NCBI RefSeq assembly: GCF_014905175.1 | Contig: NC_057793.1 | Location: forward strand, 11,346,001 to 11,410,000 | DNA: 64,000 nucleotides | Origin: Aphidius gifuensis | Lineage: Eukaryota; Arthropoda; Insecta; Hymenoptera; Braconidae | Direction: 5' to 3' | Part shown: piece after piece, positions 32,851-44,043 of the stretch | Numbering within the stretch: position 1 is the stretch's first letter | How the letters are laid out: every line of letters begins with the position of its first letter | Notes under the pieces: model-generated | Database searches by the model: none | What the model was told of the DNA's origin: nothing | What the model saw: only the letters and a program-made list of their open reading frames with translations | Made by a program: the position numbers and the translations under genes

Positions 32851-33177
32851 AATATTACGCAACAAGAGCAATGGCCGCCAACGGTCATTTTGATAGCGAC
32901 TAGTTCCGTAAGAAACCGTAGAGAGGCGCGGTACACCATATTGGTTCTGAAACGTCACTCGGCGTTATTACCAAAATGTACAAGTTTTTGGTATTGGCCG
33001 GGAGCGTAACAACCTAACTGAACGTTCAATATTTTTCTTGTATTAATAAAATGATGAAACTATGACTATGTTATATGACTTATTCGAAATACAATTTTTA
33101 TTGATTGAAAAAAAAAATATATTGTGTCAAATAAATAAATCAATTACTGAATCATTCGATGTTGTATCTATACCAGA
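32851..33177. other. Unassigned sequence
   Basis: Contains a more complex stretch (32870-33010, including AACGGTCATTTTGATAGCGA and GAGAGGCGCGGTACACCATA) with no recognised family, then AT-rich DNA. Confidence 0.35.
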
Positions 33178-33474
33178 TTATTGATAACTACCGATTGTAG
33201 TGGTTTTTTGATGTGTTTGCTCATGTTGTCTCGATATCATGACAGTGTTTTCACTTGGATCACGATCTTTTCGTTCACCGTCAATTTTTTTTCGTGTTTT
33301 ATCTGGTACCACTAATATAGGTTCATTTGGTTTATCTGACACAAGTTCATCTGGTACGACTGGTACAGGTTCATTGTCATAAGCTTGCGCAAGTTTATCA
33401 GGCAAAATTGGAATATTTTTCAAATCAACTGAAACTCTTGCAATAAGTGATACATTAACATTGGAAACATTTTA
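33178..33474 (-). pseudogene. Pro-Val-Asp repeat peptide, fragment
   Basis: A minus-strand frame open from about 33474, with the repeat EPVPVVPDELVSDKPNEP and PILVVPDKTRKK, then a charged, Gln/Thr-rich end. There is no in-frame ATG; a stop precedes it. The repeats are 13-15 residues long and degenerate. It could be a coding exon of an unknown gene or a fragment of a transposon protein. No domain is recognised. Confidence 0.25.
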
Positions 33475-34477
33475 TATATATATAATTTAACAATACCCTA
33501 ACGGAACATCCCAACCGTCAATTTCGGTTTTCCAACTGACACTTCTCCTTAAACGATTCTCAATTTAGGGCTTCACTCAAGACTAAATATGCCAACACTG
33601 GACCCAATCTTGTCTTGGTTCACCCACGTCTATCATATCATGGGTGGTATTCCAACAAGTACAAACATCTAGGATTGGTTTTTACGTAGGTGAGACGCTT
33701 CGCGTGACCTACGTATTGGATTTGTCTACCGAAAATTAAAAAACGCTCTCTTTTCTTAAGTAATTGTCAGAGACACTTCGTGTTAGAACCAAAAGAAGCG
33801 TATTTTCAATCTCTTTAATTTGTATATTTTCGATTTTTTCTCAAATAATTATTATATTAAGTTATGTTACGTACAGGTATTTTTCTATTTAAAAATAATT
33901 AATTAATATAAATCATTTTTGGTAAATTCAAGGAACATGTAGAATATCGAGTGACACATAAAATTTTTCTTTTTTATTTCTCATAATTATTTTCCATTTT
34001 TAGCAATATTTACATTTTTCAATATTTTTTATACCTTCTTTTATATTATTTTTTATTTTCATTTTTATTTTATCAAGCCGTAGTTCAAAGTCACCTTAGC
34101 TACTCGATATTTTACATCCGTTGACGTTACAAATAATTCTCTAAGTAAAATATTAAATGCTGACTATCGTGGGACACTATACACTTACATAATTTTTTTA
34201 CATAAAGAAAATAAAAATATTCATATATATATGTCTATAAATTTTATTAAAATTTTTTTTTTTACTTTGTCGCAGGAGTCACTAATTTTTTTTATTATTA
34301 TCAATATAAATATGTATCTTTTATATTTTTACTTTTTACATGAACTAACAAACTTAAATTTTATATTCAATTGCGTTAAATTTTGTATGCATTAATTTTT
34401 AAAATATTTTATTGAATTGAATTTTTTTTTTTTTTCTATCATTTCTTTCGTCCGTCGGAAATAATTCTTAGCGAAAA
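33475..34477. other. Unassigned region upstream of the gag remnant
   Basis: May include the LTR and leader of the retroelement whose gag begins near 34478, but I found no second copy, TATA box or primer-binding site that I could support. 33490-33760 is higher in GC; 33850-34450 is AT-rich. Confidence 0.3.
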
Positions 34478-35251
34478 GTGTCATCATATCAGTCGGGAAC
34501 GGGATCACCGATCTCTCATATTTATGAAGAGATAGACCTACACGCTGAAGCAATGCGGGGGAGAAAAGTAGATGCGGAAAAAATAAAAACGTTGATCAGT
34601 GAATTACAAATATGTGCAAATGATTTTGTTCAAATTATTCCTACCCTCGGGGAGGTTGATTTAGAAAAAAATATTGATGGGATCGAATATGCAAATACTC
34701 AAGAAACTATTGAAAAATTAAAACAACATGTAGAATGTGGAGATCAAATGGTGAATATTATTGGAAAATTGAAAGTCGCGTCTGATCGTTTAGTTTCTAA
34801 TAATGATATTTTATATAATGAAAATTTAAATTTAACAAAAGAATGGTGTGACGAAAAAAAGAGAATGATTGAATTGATTTAGGAAAATAAAATTTTAAGC
34901 GATAGAAAGAGTACTTTGAGTGCGGAAAAGAATGAGTGTCGTCAGCAACTTGAGAGATTGCAGAGTGACCGTGAAACATATAATTTTTACATGTCAAGTG
35001 AGAAAGAGAATATTTTGAGTGAGACAATTAATCAGCTGCAACGTGAAAACGAGAACTTGAAAAAAGAATCTCAAGTCAATCGCGAGTATGTTATTTCCCT
35101 TATGAAAAATTTTAATCAACAAAGTAAAGACAATTTCATTCCAAATTTTATTAATAATGATCTTGTAAATTCTACTTTAAAAAATGAACGTCCAAATTCA
35201 CAATTAAATAGACCATTATATTCTTTATTAATCAGAAAAATTCAGAAGTAA
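34478..35251 (+). pseudogene. gag remnant, N-terminal coiled-coil part
   Basis: One frame with a single TAG at 34880-34882. The first part has EIDLHAEAMRGRKVDAEKIK and EETIEKLKQHVECG-like heptads, the second ECRQQLERLQSDRETYNF and TINQLQRENENLKKES, so a long coiled coil. The start has no ATG; a TAG precedes the frame and the first Met is at 34553. A frameshift near 35245 leads to the capsid-like part. Position and order (coiled coil, capsid, zinc knuckle) fit an LTR-retrotransposon Gag. Confidence 0.55.
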
Positions 35252-35709
35252 AAACAGTCGAGTCAGTTGAAACAATTATAACCAGTAAATGTTCTTTACG
35301 GGATGCTCTTGATGTAATTCCTAAATATGACGGAAAAACGAATTCTATTCGCAGATTTATTAGTAGTTGCCGGTCAGCTTTGAAACTTTCAGATCCGCAA
35401 TGGACACAAGCTTTTATGCTTTCAATCAAAAATAAAATTACAGATCCTAAAATCAGTCTAATTGCGAACACAGAATTTTCATCTCTTGATGAGCTAGAAA
35501 GATTGCTCCGTACAGTTACATACACGGGAAAAAGTTTTGAGTCACCTTGGAATGAGTTATCTATTGTATTAATGAATGATAATGAAAATGTTGATGAGTA
35601 TGGAGGTAGAGTGTTGAAGTTATATAATGATTTGATTGATTGCAATGAGGGTGATAATGATGGTTTTGGTTCCATGAGTAGAAAAAAAAACTATTCGTCA
35701 ATTCATTAA
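35252..35709 (+). pseudogene. gag remnant, capsid-like part
   Basis: Open frame after the first frameshift, with RDALDVIPKYDGKTNSIRRF, KLSDPQWTQAFMLSIKNKI and NENVDEYGGRVLKLYNDL, which has the helical pattern and the 'V.EYG.R...L...L' segment of gypsy-type capsids. It ends at an A-run frameshift (AGAAAAAAAAAC) near 35690, after which the same protein continues in another frame. Confidence 0.65.
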
Positions 35710-35716
35710 AGGATTA

Positions 35717-36523
35717 TTGCCTGAAATATGTCTGAGAGTTGAATGTAAGAATATAGATACTACAGATTTTTTGAAAGTGTGGAATGTTACTAAAAAAATT
35801 TATAATGAATATATTGACAGTTTAAAGCTTAGAAAATTAAAAGAAATTAAAACCGTGCAAGCAAATAAAATCGAGAACCCGTCGGAAATAATTACAGAAT
35901 TAAATAATAATTTTTCGTGTAATTTTTCAAATCAAAGATACCATAATAATTTTTCAAGAAATAATAATAATAATTTTAATAACAATATTAACGATTATGA
36001 ACTAAACGAACCCATCGTTTCAAGTCAGAATATTAATTTAAATATGCAAAAAAATTCAAATGTAAATTCACCCGAGATCTTTGGTTCGAATCCAGTCGAA
36101 AACAATAACAATAATATTAACAACAATTCATACTATAATTCTTATAAAAATTCAACAAATAAATATTTAGAAAAATCTTACAAAAATAATTATGATTTTT
36201 ATAATTTTAATAATTCTTATGCGCAAATAAATGATCCGATTAATAATAAAAATTTAAATAATAATGTTTATAATGATAATGACTTTGTGTCAGATGATAT
36301 TAATCGAGATGAAAGAGATTATAATAAAACGAATAATAATTTAGTTTGTGGTTTTTGCCAAAAACCGAGGCATAATATAAATAATTGTTTTGCATTACAA
36401 AATGCTCAGAAAAAATGTCTTGAACGTCAAGCTCAAAAAAACGGGGATGGGCCGGTGGACCCAGAGGGAGGAACACAAAAATGGCCAACACCTCAATCAG
36501 ATCAAATAATACAGTCAAATTAA
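35717..36523 (+). pseudogene. gag remnant, C-terminal part with one zinc knuckle
   Basis: Begins GLLPEICLRVE (the end of the capsid), then an asparagine-rich, low-complexity segment of about 150 residues, then VCGFCQKPRHNINNC, a CX2CX4HX4-C type zinc knuckle, for nucleic acid binding. It overlaps the next frame at 36481. The asparagine richness reflects AAT/AAC repeats in DNA. Confidence 0.65.
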
Positions 36524-37040
36524 TTTTAAAATCAGAAATAAAAGAAATATTAAATTCTATTAATGAAATTGAAGAAAATAAAATTGAAAATAATAATAAT
36601 ATAATTAATCCAATTCCATCAACGTCGAAAGATACTGTTGATAATTATTATGAACCTATCGTGCGAATTGAAAAAGTAAACTTTAATACTAAACTTGATA
36701 AAAAAGAAAATGAAAATAATAATATTAATGAAATAAAAAGAGTAAATTTTATAGATGAAATATCTGTCTCGAAAGACTCATAGAATAATAATAATAAAAT
36801 TGAAATAAATGAAAATAAAGATTTAAATATTGCTACGCGAAGTATAAATATTACTATTGCAAAAGAAGTTAACGAAGAAATTAAATTTATTGAAGAAACT
36901 AATAATGAACGTAATCAAACAAAGAATAATAAAAATGATGATGATTTAAATGATGAAAGAATAATAATAATGAGTCTGATAATGACAAAGATTTTATTGA
37001 TGATAATTTTAACGAAGATATTGAGTTGAAGAATTAAGAA
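36481..37040 (+). pseudogene. Asn/Glu-rich frame after gag, probably start of pol or gag extension
   Basis: A frame (36481-36783) reading MANTSIRSNNTVKLILKSEI and on through N- and E-rich sequence, then one TAG and continuation to about 37020. No protease or RT motif is found before the element at 37316, so the remainder of the retroelement is missing here. A -1 overlap with the gag frame resembles the usual gag-pol junction, but decay makes this uncertain. Confidence 0.35.
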
Positions 37041-37315
37041 ACTAGATGTTTAAGTAACAATGAAATAAATGACGGAGTAACTGTCAAAAATAATGAAAAT
37101 ATATGCGTAAACGCGAATAAAATCGAGAAAAATGTTAATAATGATTACGTTGATAAAAAAAGTTTGAATAATGATGAAAATAATTTTGAAGTTAATAAAG
37201 AAATAAATTGCAAAGATGTTAATAATAATATTGAACGTGTAATAAATATAATTGAAGTTCATAAGAGCAAAAATAAAACAACTGAGCCCCCCTCAAAATG
37301 CCTTACCCGGATTAT

Positions 37316-38707
37316 AATAATAAGTACTATTTTTTTATAGTTCTTAAGGATACAAGAATACGTTTTCGTTGTTTTTTGAAAATTTCGATTATTTTAATTG
37401 TTATTAATAAATGAATTTTTTGCTAGTGTTAATTGAAAAAAATGATATCTATTGATCTGCTAGAAGGAAATAAATAATTTTTATACAGAATATTGAAAAT
37501 AAACCGATCTTTTTAAAAGAAATAAAATGATAAATTTAAATCAAAAATTAGCAAAAGTTATTAACAATTTTTATAAACAAATGGAAATTCTACTACTTTC
37601 TCCCTCTTTTTTTACATTTTTTCATTTTACCTTTTTTATTCTCCATTTCATTACGCAACTTTTCACGTTAAAAAAACTCATTAACATTAATATTTAAAAA
37701 AGTTATCAATATTTTTCTAGTGCGTCGCGTAATTGAGGTCTGGATGCAATAACACGTTGAGCGCTCGAAGACATGAAAACGCGACGTTGTTTCGGTGAAA
37801 AATTAAAATTGAAAAATTAAAAAAAAAAAAATACAGTGATATATAAAACTAAAAAATATACATTTGCATTCAAATAAATTTTTTTGTATCATAATTAGTT
37901 AATGCAAAAAAAAATAAAAACAAAATTTTTTTTTTTTGCAAAAAATCATATAAATATAAACATATAACTCGTGATAACTTATTTAAAAATTAATAAATTG
38001 ACTTGAAAATTTGACTGTAGCTTTATTATAGGCTCGCGATGGCAATAGTGATATTAAAAAACTTATTTATTTATATTGTTTAACTTTTTTTATTTATTGT
38101 ATTGTGCTGATGGAAAATTTAATTTGTCTGACTTTGAATGAAAAAAAAGTCGAAGAAATTTTAAAATCGAGTAAATGGTCAGTGGCAATATTGTTGAGCA
38201 GTATATCAAGAAGTTTTATGCAAATTTTTGGGTATTTTTATTAATTATCTATTGAGTTATTAATTTAACAACAAATTGAGAGCCACCGTTAAGGCTTCGC
38301 GCGCAGTCCTTTTCTTACTAATGGTCGCCCGACGCACTAGAAAAATATTGATAACTTTTTTAAATATTAATGTTAATGAGTTTTTTTAACGTGAAAAGTT
38401 GCGTAATGAAATAGAGAATAAAAAAGGTAAAATGAAAAAATGTAGAGGGAGAAATAGTAGAATTTCCATTTGTTTATAAATTGTTAATAACTTTTGCTAA
38501 TTTTGATTTAAATTTATCATTTATTTTAAAAAGATCGGTTTATTTTCAATATTCTGTATAAAAAATTTATTTCCTTCTAGCAGATCAATAGATATCATCA
38601 TTTTTAAATAACACTAGCAAAAATCATTTTTATTAATAACAATTAAAATAATAAATTTCAAAAAACGGCGCATTATCCCAAGAACTATAAAAATAGTACT
38701 TATTATT
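37316..38707. mobile_element. Inverted-repeat element, ~400 bp arms
   Basis: The left arm (37316 to about 37728) and right arm (about 38330 to 38707) are inverted copies, from AATAATAAGTACTATTTTT at the ends to ATTTTTCTAGTGCGTCG inside. The middle (37730-38330) is AT-rich without a gene. It lies between the gag remnant at 34478-37040 and another gag fragment at 38706. Target duplication not resolved. Confidence 0.75.
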
Positions 38708-39264
38708 GCGGAGTCACTTGGATGTCGTTGTTAGGACATCCTCGGCTCCCACTCCTCCGATCATGCCTCGTTGGCCCCGAACACCAACACCCGGTACCTC
38801 ACAGCTAAGTGGGCTAGAGGCGCTGAGTATTGGTCAAGGGATGCGCTATTCGCCGGAGGTACATCACCAGCGTATGATGAAAGACGCATACAAAGTACTT
38901 CCCAAGCAACATGGTCCTCTCGATGGCTCAGGGGAAATCTTTGGTGGTCCACCAGTACGTCGCGACGCAGCAAGTGTTGTAGAAGTTGCCAAGCAATTTC
39001 TATGTTACAACTGCCGCGCCCCTGGACATCGCTTCAGCAGATGTCCACTACCCATGGTGGAAGGTGGATTCTGTAAGCGTTGCGGTAGAAAGGGGGTAAC
39101 GCTAAAGACCTGTAAAAGCTTCAAAGATGAATGGAAGGCTTAGCGACCTTATGTGGCGGCATTGGGAGGCAATGTTGCGAGGGCTGTAGCCAGTACATCC
39201 GGGGCTCAGGCCGCTCCCGAAGAAAAGAAGAAGAAGAAGAAAAAGAAAAAGGTTGTTAAGAAAT
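38706..39264 (+). pseudogene. Second gag-like fragment with two zinc knuckles
   Basis: Plus strand, GC-rich compared with the surroundings. The first in-frame ATG is at 38763 (MPRWPRTPTPGTS). Zinc knuckles CYNCRAPGHRFSRC (CX2CX4HX4C) and CKRCGRKGVTLKTC follow, the second lacking the His. A TAG at 39141 is followed in frame by ALGGNVARAVAST and a lysine-rich tail. It is the C-terminal part of a Gag of a retroelement different from that at 34478. The lysine tail coincides with an (AAG)n tract, which could also serve as a polypurine tract for the LTR-like region that follows. Confidence 0.6.
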
Positions 39265-40735
39265 AAATAAATAGTCTTCTATATTTTTTTTAATCGCCTG
39301 ACTTTTGCGTTTTTTTTCGCTTTATCCTTTCAGGCTAGTTTTAAGTCGCTCCCGAAGTGGTTTTGTCCACTTGTTCTCGTTCGCATTCGGAAATTCTCGG
39401 TTCTTTTCGTTTGCCCGGAATAACTTCGGTTATTCGTTCTCGTGACAACTCGTTGGTCGTTCGTGCTCCAAGGGTTGTTGGTTCTCGATGTATCTTCGGA
39501 TACAGGCCTAGGTAGTTCTCAGACACGGTCGTAACTGTTTGGTACAGCACACGACAGTCTAAAGAATTACGTTCCCGGTAGTCTTCAAGATTTAAAAAGT
39601 CATTTAAAAACTGGGACAATCTAAAAGGCTACGATCACCGTAGTTTCATGAGATAGTCTTGGCTGTCTAACACAGGCTGAAGACAGTCAAAAGAAACTAC
39701 GTTCTCGGTGGATCTTGGACATAGTCGTGGCTGTTCTGTACAGGCTATGACGGTCTAAAGAACTACGATCTCGGTAGTCTCTGAAGGCGATCTCGGCTGT
39801 CCTCGTACGGGCTGAGATATCTCAGAAATCTACGCTCTCGGCTATTTCCGCCGATGTTCGGTGGATCCCTACCTACGGACAATAGCAGATAGTGCTGGCA
39901 TCATTTCCCTTCCAGGGAAAGATGCGCTCACGGGCTTTGCGCAAGAGTAGAGAGGAGGAATGCAAGACTCCCACTACTCAAAACTGGGTATATAAAAGCC
40001 GAACTCTAGTGAAGAGAAGTCACTTCTGGCTTTAACGAGCTGAATACCATTAAAGATATCACTTTTATTTAAGTTTAAATAGAACAATTATATGAAACTT
40101 TTCACTGTACTTTATTGGTCGTATTCAAGACCAACTAACTGACCACGAGGTCGTGATTTTTTAATAATTAATTATTTAATTATTTTTAATAAATAGCTTG
40201 AATATTTAATGCAACAAATTATAATTTATATTATTCAATATTTATTTGATACAATAAGTTAACACAAAGCGTGCCTTGAACTTGATTTACACGAGCAATA
40301 AAAATTCAAACCCTCCGGTCGTAATTTAATACAAGTTAAATTTGCAAATAATTTACTGAATTTACGCTGATAATTCAAGTAACCAAATGTTACTTGAATA
40401 TTGTTAAACAACAAATTAATAAAATAATCGATAAAATATTGAGTGATATCAACTTACAATTTGTTGCGATGCGTAGATAATATTCTGAGTTTTTAGAGCA
40501 ATTAAAATTCGACGAGGCAAAGTTTATAGAGCTGTAAGAGCTGTTGTAGGGATGTTCAGTTTTCCTCCTTGGTCCATTTCCAATTTACTAATGTCGCTTA
40601 TTTCTTATTGGTCGAGGAAAATCTTATGATTTTCAATTAGTAATTGAAATTATTTCTAGTCATTTAATTATGACATGAGTGGTATCGAGAGAATCCCTAT
40701 ATTTTTAGGATTCTGTCGATATCACACATTATATT
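39252..40735 (+). mobile_element. LTR-like region with ~85 bp repeats and TATA box
   Basis: Follows a purine-rich tract (39219-39250). It contains about four diverged units with GTCTAAAGAACTACG.TCTCGGTAGTCT and GGCTGT..(A)CAGGCTGA between 39485 and 39850, then TATAAAAG at 39991. The end may be near ...TCGATATCACACA (40735). Repeated units before a TATA box look like a U3 enhancer array. No second LTR copy is in the window, so this is an inference. Confidence 0.4.
39991..39998 (+). promoter_or_regulatory. TATA box of the LTR-like region
   Basis: GGGTATATAAAAGCC, in a less AT-rich context than most of the window, which makes it more than a chance match. It lies downstream of the ~85 bp repeats and would start transcription near 40020. 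Confidence 0.4.
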
Positions 40736-41277
40736 AATTTATATCTAATTTTCATTATAAAAATTGGCGGTATATACGCTTGGCAATAGTGCCGGCTCAA
40801 GCAAAATGCTGAGAGTCTAAAACCTCTGACTACATATTTACGCTCTGTAAGATGGAGCTAGGGGTATCAAAATGCACCCTAAATAGTATTTCTAATAATT
40901 GGAAAAGAAAATTGAAAAAACTTATGCGGCTTACCGCCGGACATTACACCCTCACAGTAAAACCTTACGTTTAGGGAACGCAGTGTTCGTAAACGGAAGG
41001 CTTAACGTACTATTCCGTAATTAGTTTACTTATATTTTACCTTAAATTTACGTTACAAAAGTTCTTAATATCTATTCGTTGAATTTGGAAGTTCTTGAAG
41101 TTGTGAAAGTCTGAGTTTTAAGCTGGACTCAGGGCTTTTTTTGCTGCCTTGGCTGATCTTTAAGCGTAAATTTTTTTGAAGTCTATGAATAGTACGAGTT
41201 CTGCGCATTGGTTTGGATTGTGTTGTACTAATAAAATCTTAGAGCAGTTGGAACAGATGAGAGGTAATTCGGGGTCG
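40736..41277. other. Unassigned sequence
   Basis: AT-rich with a stretch near 40780-40870 (ATACGCTTGGCAATAGTGCC) and 40930-41010 (CGGCTTACCGCCGGACATTA) of higher complexity. It could hold the 3' untranslated part of the minus-strand retroelement, but I see no polypurine tract or LTR. Confidence 0.3.
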
Positions 41278-42288
41278 TCAGACCACATATGGGGGTGATC
41301 TACTTGTGTATCCACTACGGTATTTTATTATCCCGCTCTTGTATGTACACTCCGTACATAATAAACTTTTCCCCAGTGTCTTGTAGATAGTAATTGCGCC
41401 TACATATGAGACACTCTTAAGACAGAATAGGATTCTTGACTCTTTGAACTCGTCCTCTAAGTTAACTTGTCCTCTCTCCATCTTTTTTATTAAGTTGTTG
41501 GATACCATGTCCGATCGGCTTCCAGGTTGATAGTATCGTCGTAGATACTGGTAAATCTTCCTCGGTTCCGTATTTTCTTGGATAGTTACTATTTCTTGAG
41601 GGCAATATTTTTTGTCATGACCTCCATTACATCGTGTACACAGGTCGTTAGAGGCTTGAAATAGTGTCTCTAACCCTGCATCTTCCTCTATTTCTATCCA
41701 ATCTTCTTCTTTTTCTTCTTCTTGTATTATTAGATATTGTTTGGTTGTATCTAAATATGCTTCATCAATATTACTGTGACAATTGGCATGGTTGAGGTTG
41801 GACTATTTGAATAACTGTTCCAATCTCCATTCTTCTTCCATCCAAGGTTGCTGATTAACTGTGAGCTTGAGCAGACCTAGATCTGTTCCCCAGCCCTTGT
41901 CTTCGTAGGCACATTGCGTGCACCAGCTTACCCAATGGAGTTTTGCTACCATTGTTTTAGACCTTTCACAATGGACGTCCACTTGTTCGTGGTTATGGAC
42001 CCATAGCGTTGTGATGTGGATCACTTCGTACGTTTCTTCCGAAGTAATGTCTCGTTCTAGATCATACCAGCTGATACAATACAAGGTCTCCGCATACCTA
42101 TTTTTACTGCGGTATAGAGTTAGGTTCTCGATCCCTGGCAGTGGTTGGATGTCGTCCGACCGTGATTGTTTCAGCGAACTGACAGCATCGAGATGATCCC
42201 CTTTTGGAGAATAAAGGACATCAAACCCTTCCCACCTTGGATCTTGCGTCACAGTGTATTGACAGGTGATGTACTCCGCGGAAATCAT
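41278..42288 (-). CDS. ORF C of the env-bearing retroelement, one in-frame TAG
   Basis: A minus-strand frame from ATG at 42288 to 41278, 336 codons, broken only by a TAG at 41803-41805 (after 161 residues). Before the stop: Trp-rich sequence with CISWYDLERDI, HWVSWCTQCAYEDKGWG. After it: an acidic segment (EEEKEEDWIEIEED) and CTRCNGGHDKKYC, a CX2CX3HX4C zinc knuckle of the type found in BEL/Pao Gag proteins, then a basic C-terminal part. No other break is found over 1 kb, in contrast to the glycoprotein region. The stop may be a recent mutation or read through. Function unknown; nucleic acid binding is likely from the knuckle. Confidence 0.5.
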
Positions 42289-42785
42289 GATGATGTGGTT
42301 GACTGGATGGTTAGTTCACAAAAGGTTTATATGAATCTGAACAGATTTGCAATATTAATTAGTTCACACATTTATTTTGCGTAATATTACCCGACTTATT
42401 TCCTAATCATTCGAATTCTAACGATATCTCATTTTGAAAGGATAAACAACTTACTGAATTTATTTATTCTTTTAAATGAGAATATATTTATTCATAATTT
42501 ATTAAAAATAACCCAGCAAGGTTTAAAAGAAGGACTTCCTAATACTTGTTTTATCTAAATTGAGTAATAAGAATTTTACTTAAAATTAATTATCTCTATG
42601 AGTAGGCACACTTATTGAATTTTTCTATTATTCCGAATACCCTTCTTTTACCCTACTTTTGATTGTAAATTTCTTTATTTCTTTAAGACAGCAAAAGGCT
42701 TTATCTACCCTTGTTTCTTTTATAGGTGTTCCCGGTTTTTTTGTCGTTTGATAGCTTTTGCTGGACTTGGGTCGAGGTTGATTGA
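42289..42785. other. Spacer between ORF C and ORF B
   Basis: AT-rich, with no gene recognised. A plus-strand frame at 42166-42384 is an overlap artefact. Confidence 0.4.
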
Positions 42786-42788
42786 AGA

Positions 42789-43694
42789 CTACATGACTGA
42801 ACAGCAGTTGGTAGTGTGGTATTCTGATTTACAGAATTCACAGTTTCTGTCGTCTATAGCTTGGAATGATTCCAGTTGATCTTGGATCAACTCTAGCTTT
42901 ATCACAGCTAATTTTGCTGCCAACCAACTTAGGCAATGTTCTGCAATATGGTTTCTACTACAGAGCTGGCAGTGAACAGCACTAGCTACGTCCATTTTTT
43001 CTACCTTTGATGTCTTGGTGGTTGTAGGATGGACTCCATCTCTGCAGCTGACATCAGATCTTCGAATGTCTGACTTAACAGAGGTGGTGGGACACAAATT
43101 GGTGGTTTTTTTCTTCATCTGTATGACATATTTTCTTGGGACTAAAATTTCAGGCGACTCTTGGGTTATTGAGTTATTTCTCGGGCTATCTAACCAATCT
43201 AAGGTTAGTTCTGGTTCCCGAGGCATACTAATGAAACTTTGCACTAAAATAGTCTTGTATCCCTCCAGTAGATTGTCATGGATGATATATTCAGCCAAGC
43301 AATCTTCACATTCTTCTGCCCATTTCTCTTCCAACAGTGTTAGTTGACACTTATTGCAAGTCAAAATCAAATTTCTATCCATGTTTAATAGATGAAAACC
43401 ATGCAAGATTTTATGGAATTGTATTTCTGATTCCTTGAAGTCTTTTACGTAATAGGGCACGCATAGTAGTTCTTCTTCTGGATCTTCCGGTTTCTTTTTC
43501 ATTACTACCTTGGTCACATCTTCTTTTAATTGTATACAGGAGGCGGCACTGGTACCATAGAATGAGTTGACACAACTCGTATTTCTAGTTGATACTACCT
43601 TTTTCAATTTTGCGGAGGACCATTCTACTGCGCACCTTTGTAGTTGACATTTTCGCAGGTTTTCTGCTGCAGTTAAGTATTGTGGCGCTGCCAT
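42789..43694 (-). CDS. ORF B of the env-bearing retroelement, 301 residues, with zinc knuckles
   Basis: An intact minus-strand frame from ATG at 43694 (MAAPQYLTAAENLR). Near the middle it has CNKCQLTLLEEKW and CEDCLAEY (paired CxxC), and near the end CQLCSRNHIAEHC (CX2CX3HX4C) and CEFCKSEYHTTNC (CX2CX4HX3C). These could bind zinc and nucleic acid, as in Gag proteins. There is no membrane segment. It lies between ORF A and ORF C on the same strand as the integrase and glycoprotein. The family is not recognised. An open frame of 300 codons in AT-rich DNA next to decayed genes is noteworthy. Confidence 0.6.
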   Translation of the reverse strand: MAAPQYLTAAENLRKCQLQRCAVEWSSAKLKKVVSTRNTSCVNSFYGTSAASCIQLKEDVTKVVMKKKPEDPEEELLCVPYYVKDFKESEIQFHKILHGFHLLNMDRNLILTCNKCQLTLLEEKWAEECEDCLAEYIIHDNLLEGYKTILVQSFISMPREPELTLDWLDSPRNNSITQESPEILVPRKYVIQMKKKTTNLCPTTSVKSDIRRSDVSCRDGVHPTTTKTSKVEKMDVASAVHCQLCSRNHIAEHCLSWLAAKLAVIKLELIQDQLESFQAIDDRNCEFCKSEYHTTNCCSVM

Positions 43695-44025
43695 TTCCAA
43701 TATTATTTTTCTGTAATTTCTTTTAGTATTTTTAACTACTCGACACGAATTTTCTTACATAACTTAAATATAACGAAATTATTATTATAGTAGCCTTCCT
43801 TGAAGAGATAAATAATTCGAGATGAGTTATTCCTTCAATCGGAGAAGTTGCCCTTCTTTTTTTTTTTGTAATGGCTTTACTTATATACTATATAATACGA
43901 TGAGTGTTTATTTAAGACATAAATTATAACACTGAGAATTATCAAAAAAAATTAGTATTTATTAAAAAAAATTGTATCCTTAATCACTATACATCATGGT
44001 AAGATTTATTATTTCAATGAGAAGC

Positions 44026-44040
44026 GGGGGGGGGGGGGGG
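44026..44040. repeat. Poly-G run (15 bases)
   Basis: Fifteen consecutive G directly before the stop side of ORF A. Rare in such AT-rich DNA; it may be real or an assembly or sequencing artefact. Confidence 0.8.
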
Positions 44041-44043
44041 TTG

